From positions 1-64,000 of the forward strand of contig JALGZD010000004.1 in NCBI GenBank assembly GCA_025782395.1: a stretch of DNA of 64,000 bases. The letters run 5' to 3'. Every line of letters begins with the position of its first letter. The stretch's first letter is position 1. This DNA comes from a bacterium (GTDB taxonomy: Bacteria; Joyebacterota; Joyebacteria; Joyebacterales; Joyebacteraceae). A program made the position numbers and the translations under genes. Shown in pieces: positions 61,526 through 64,000 of this stretch. The notes below the pieces were generated by a model. That model did not search any database. It saw nothing but the letters and a program-made list of their open reading frames with translations, and was not told where the DNA came from.

Positions 61526-62866
61526 ATGCGCAGTGTCTCACTCGCGCTCGCCATACTGGCCGCCACCCTCTCCTGGGCAACCGGTTCTGCCGTAGCCGAC
61601 GATTGGGAGACCGTCGACACTCCCAATGATGTCAAGATCTTCGACACGGACATCCAGGGAAGCACAATCTGGTTTTCGACCCACGGTGAAGGTCTCGTCG
61701 GATATGACGGGAACAGCTGGGTTACCCACAAGACCGAGGACGGCGGAATCCGGAGGAATACCTGGAACTACCGGGTGTACGTAGACAGCGGAGGCCGCAA
61801 GTGGATCACGAGGGACAGCGATCTGACCATAGACTGCCTCGATGACAACGGGACATTCTCGAACAAGACCGATGATTCATGGTCGTACTACAGCTACCCG
61901 GACGACCTCGCCAACAACAGGGTCTTTTCCGCTGCTGAGGATCTGAGCGGGCGCGTCTGGTTTGGTATGCGCGACGAGAATCACAGCCGCACAGGCACCC
62001 TCGAGCTCTTTATCGACCATGGCGATACGGTCGAGTGGGTGCACTACGATAACGCGTGGAGTCCTGATTCCACGTGTTTCGCTGACGACGACGTGCGAGC
62101 TCTGGTTGTCGACCAGGACGGCCGACTCTGGATCGGCTACAACGCGGCAGGGATCGATGTGTGGGACTACGGTGATCCCCTCGTGTTCGCAGACGACACG
62201 TGGCTTCACTACGGCGAGGACAGTGGACTGCCAGACGATCAAGTGCACACGCTCGCCCTCGGAAGTGACGGCCGCGTGTGGGTTGGAACACTCGGAGGCC
62301 TCGGTGTTTTCAACGCCGCTTCCGAAAGCTGGGCGACGGTGGAGGAACTCCCCGGGAATCAGGTGCGAGCACTCGCAGAAGACGGGCAGGGGCACATGTG
62401 GGTCGGAACCAACGAGGGCGTCGCGATGCTCTACGGGAATCTTGGAATCGCGTCCACATATGACGAATCGGACGGCCTGGCTGACAGTCGAATAGACCAC
62501 ATTGCAGTAGACAAGGCCAGCGGCGATGTCTGGGCGGTTTCGGTGAATGAACTCATCGATGATACCGAACTCAATCTCTTCAGGTCAGGAATCGTCGCTG
62601 GGATGGGCAACCTGTTCGTCTACCCGAATCCCTGGCGGGAAGATGAATCGGCTCAGATGGTGCAGATCTATGGTGCGCCCGAGACATCAGAGGTGGAAGT
62701 CCTCGATCTGAGCGGGCAGCTGATGGCCAGGCTTGAACCGAGCGAGCCGTATATCTGGGATTCCCTTGACGATTCGTTTGATGAAGTGCCGAGTGGCGTC
62801 TACATCCTTAGAGTCGAGCTTCCGAACGGCGACGTTCAGTTCCTGAAGGTCGCCATCATCCGCTAG
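61526..62866 (+). CDS. Secreted beta-propeller protein with FlgD/T9SS-like C-terminal domain
   Basis: 446 residues from ATG 61526, which has GGAGGTG 9 bases upstream and gives a clear signal peptide (MRSVSLALAILAATLSWATG). Repeats of the two-component-regulator-propeller type follow: GRVWFGM, GRLWIGYN, GRVWVGTLGGLGVF and GHMWVGTNEGVAML. The C-terminal 85 residues (LFVYPNPWREDES, VEVLDLSGQLMARL, VPSGVYILRVEL) match the FlgD Ig-like/T9SS-type sorting domain common in FCB bacteria. Such proteins lie on or outside the outer membrane. Its place in a glycan cluster may be coincidental. Confidence 0.85.
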   Translation: MRSVSLALAILAATLSWATGSAVADDWETVDTPNDVKIFDTDIQGSTIWFSTHGEGLVGYDGNSWVTHKTEDGGIRRNTWNYRVYVDSGGRKWITRDSDLTIDCLDDNGTFSNKTDDSWSYYSYPDDLANNRVFSAAEDLSGRVWFGMRDENHSRTGTLELFIDHGDTVEWVHYDNAWSPDSTCFADDDVRALVVDQDGRLWIGYNAAGIDVWDYGDPLVFADDTWLHYGEDSGLPDDQVHTLALGSDGRVWVGTLGGLGVFNAASESWATVEELPGNQVRALAEDGQGHMWVGTNEGVAMLYGNLGIASTYDESDGLADSRIDHIAVDKASGDVWAVSVNELIDDTELNLFRSGIVAGMGNLFVYPNPWREDESAQMVQIYGAPETSEVEVLDLSGQLMARLEPSEPYIWDSLDDSFDEVPSGVYILRVELPNGDVQFLKVAIIR

Positions 62867-62940
62867 GCAACGCACATCCAGGATTTCGGCTGACTCCGGG
62901 AGCCTCAGAAGGCGGTGCGACGAAAGGCAGCAGAGAGACC

Positions 62941-64000
62941 ATGGGGCGGGATCAAGACGAATCAAGAGCCGTGATCGTTGGAGCGGGTGCGGCCGGTCGC
63001 ATGGTGGCCGAGGAGATGCGTCTACGACCCGAGCACGGCTACAGAGTGGTCGGATTCCTGGACGACGATCCGGGCAAGCAAGGCCGCGAGATCTCCGACA
63101 TCCCGGTCCTGGGATCGATCAGCGATCTGTGCGAGATCATCAAGGTACAGAGTATCAGCGAGATCGTGATCGCCATGCCGTCCGCATCGGGACGTTCGAT
63201 TCGCGAGGTTGTCAAACTCTGTGAAGAGGCTGGGACTTCCTTCAAGATTGTTCCGGGCGTGTGGGAGATCATCCTCGGTGATGTGACGATCAACCAACTG
63301 CGAGAGGTCAGACCGGAGGATCTTCTGGGTCGCGAGACGGTTTCTCTCGATCAGGAAGAGATGATCGGGTACCTCGCCGGCAAGCGGGTTCTGGTCACGG
63401 GAGCGGGCGGATCAATCGGATCGGAACTGGCAAGGCAGGTGGCTGCCTTCAGTCCCGGGCATGTCCTTCTAATGGGTCGTGGTGAGAACAGCATCTACGC
63501 CATCGACCAGGAGATAGGGCAGTACTATCCGTATGTGAAGAGATCCGCCATCATCAGTAGCATCAGCGACGCCCACGCAGTGGAGAATGTCTTCCGTACC
63601 TATCGTCCTCAGATCGTCTTCCACGCTGCGGCTCACAAGCATGTGCATCTGATGCAGGCGTACCCTGACGAGGCCATAAAGAACAACGTGATCGGCACCC
63701 GCATCCTGGTGGACGCGGCCGTGCGCTACGGAGCCGAACGTCTCGTGATGCTGTCGACCGACAAGGCAGTGAGACCGAGGGGCGCCATGGGAGCATCGAA
63801 GCGACTGGCGGAGTCCATCCTCGTCGAACGTGCAGCGCACGGATGCGACACGAAGCTGATGGCCGTTCGATTCGGCAACGTCCTTGCCAGCAGGGGAAGC
63901 GTCGTGCCGCTTTTCCGTCAGCAGATTCGCCTCGGCGGACCCGTGACGGTCACGCATCCGGACGTCACCAGGTATTTCATGACCATCAGAGAAGCAGCGC
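62941..64000 (+). CDS. CapD/FlaA1-like nucleotide-sugar 4,6-dehydratase, partial at window end
   Basis: The frame is open from ATG 62941 to the window end (353 codons), so the gene is truncated by the window, not by mutation. An N-terminal Rossmann domain (VIVGAGAAGRMVAEEM, FLDDDPGKQG) precedes a second one, KRVLVTGAGGSIGSELARQ, with HAAAHKHVHLM, STDKAVRPRGAMGASKRLAE and VRFGNVLASRGSVVPLF. These mark UDP-GlcNAc-type 4,6-dehydratases (FlaA1, PglF, WbpM). The four membrane helices of long PglF or WbpM proteins are missing at the N-terminus. It probably supplies an amino-dideoxysugar to the glycan. Confidence 0.88.
   Translation, partial: MGRDQDESRAVIVGAGAAGRMVAEEMRLRPEHGYRVVGFLDDDPGKQGREISDIPVLGSISDLCEIIKVQSISEIVIAMPSASGRSIREVVKLCEEAGTSFKIVPGVWEIILGDVTINQLREVRPEDLLGRETVSLDQEEMIGYLAGKRVLVTGAGGSIGSELARQVAAFSPGHVLLMGRGENSIYAIDQEIGQYYPYVKRSAIISSISDAHAVENVFRTYRPQIVFHAAAHKHVHLMQAYPDEAIKNNVIGTRILVDAAVRYGAERLVMLSTDKAVRPRGAMGASKRLAESILVERAAHGCDTKLMAVRFGNVLASRGSVVPLFRQQIRLGGPVTVTHPDVTRYFMTIREAA

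Overview
The window looks like ordinary chromosome from an uncultured, Gram-negative-type bacterium with fairly high G+C. Evidence for an outer envelope is GmhA, a heptosyltransferase-like GT9 enzyme, lipoproteins with lipoboxes and a Wzx-like flippase. Anaerobic or fermentative metabolism is suggested by a four-subunit pyruvate/2-oxoacid:ferredoxin oxidoreductase, a membrane pyrophosphatase of the K+-dependent signature and a selenocysteine-synthesis gene. A bacterial GGGP-synthase-like gene, FlgD/T9SS-like C-terminal domains on secreted proteins, and overall gene order fit a lineage of the FCB superphylum (Eisenbacteria/Krumholzibacteria/Latescibacteria-like). That placement is an inference; no rRNA or phylogenetic marker tree is available here. 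No IS element, phage, CRISPR array or plasmid function was seen.

Layout. 244-3287: porCDAB operon. 3299-10849: pgsA-pgpA-cinA-thpR-recA-recX-alaS, tightly packed lipid, repair and translation genes. 10870-14276: GGGP-synthase-like gene, then rmlA(long)-rmlD-gmhA for nucleotide-sugar and heptose precursors. 14331-16775: udk, a UbiA-family prenyltransferase resembling decaprenyl-phosphate phosphoribosyltransferase, and ispE. 16863-24099: spoVG, tRNA-Gln(TTG), prs, rplY, pth, hppA, ychF, rpsF-rpsR-rplI. 24170-26688: parvulin lipoprotein and an ArsB/NhaD-type transporter, ended by a strong shared hairpin. 26771-27997: the only minus-strand gene, a secreted protein with an internal duplication. 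28521-36165: selA, an unrecognised SPOR-domain membrane protein, smc and ftsY. 36166-41223: FMN riboswitch with terminator, ribD-ribE-ribBA-ribH, then nusB and a metallophosphoesterase. 41242-64000: a glycan-assembly block of at least 18 genes, cut by the window end.

How the parts work together. The glycan block holds polyprenol-phosphate sugar synthases, GT2, GT4 and GT9 transferases, a Wzx-like flippase, a large YfhO-like membrane protein, a GT2-phosphoglycosyltransferase fusion, two related alkaline-phosphatase-superfamily proteins and sugar epimerases. With rmlAD, gmhA and the UbiA gene upstream it probably builds and exports a cell-surface polysaccharide. The least conventional part is its 5' end (41242-46232): a GT2, a radical-SAM/SPASM-like protein, a DUF362-like protein with a cysteine-rich tail, a SAM-dependent methyltransferase-like protein and a flippase-like membrane protein, mostly joined by 1-4 base overlaps. 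This is my best candidate for an undescribed biosynthetic module. Other items worth attention are several hairpin-forming leaders, a 12-G tract inside pth, a 21-bp coding repeat at the 3' end of ribBA and degenerate catalytic motifs in the GT2-PGT fusion.
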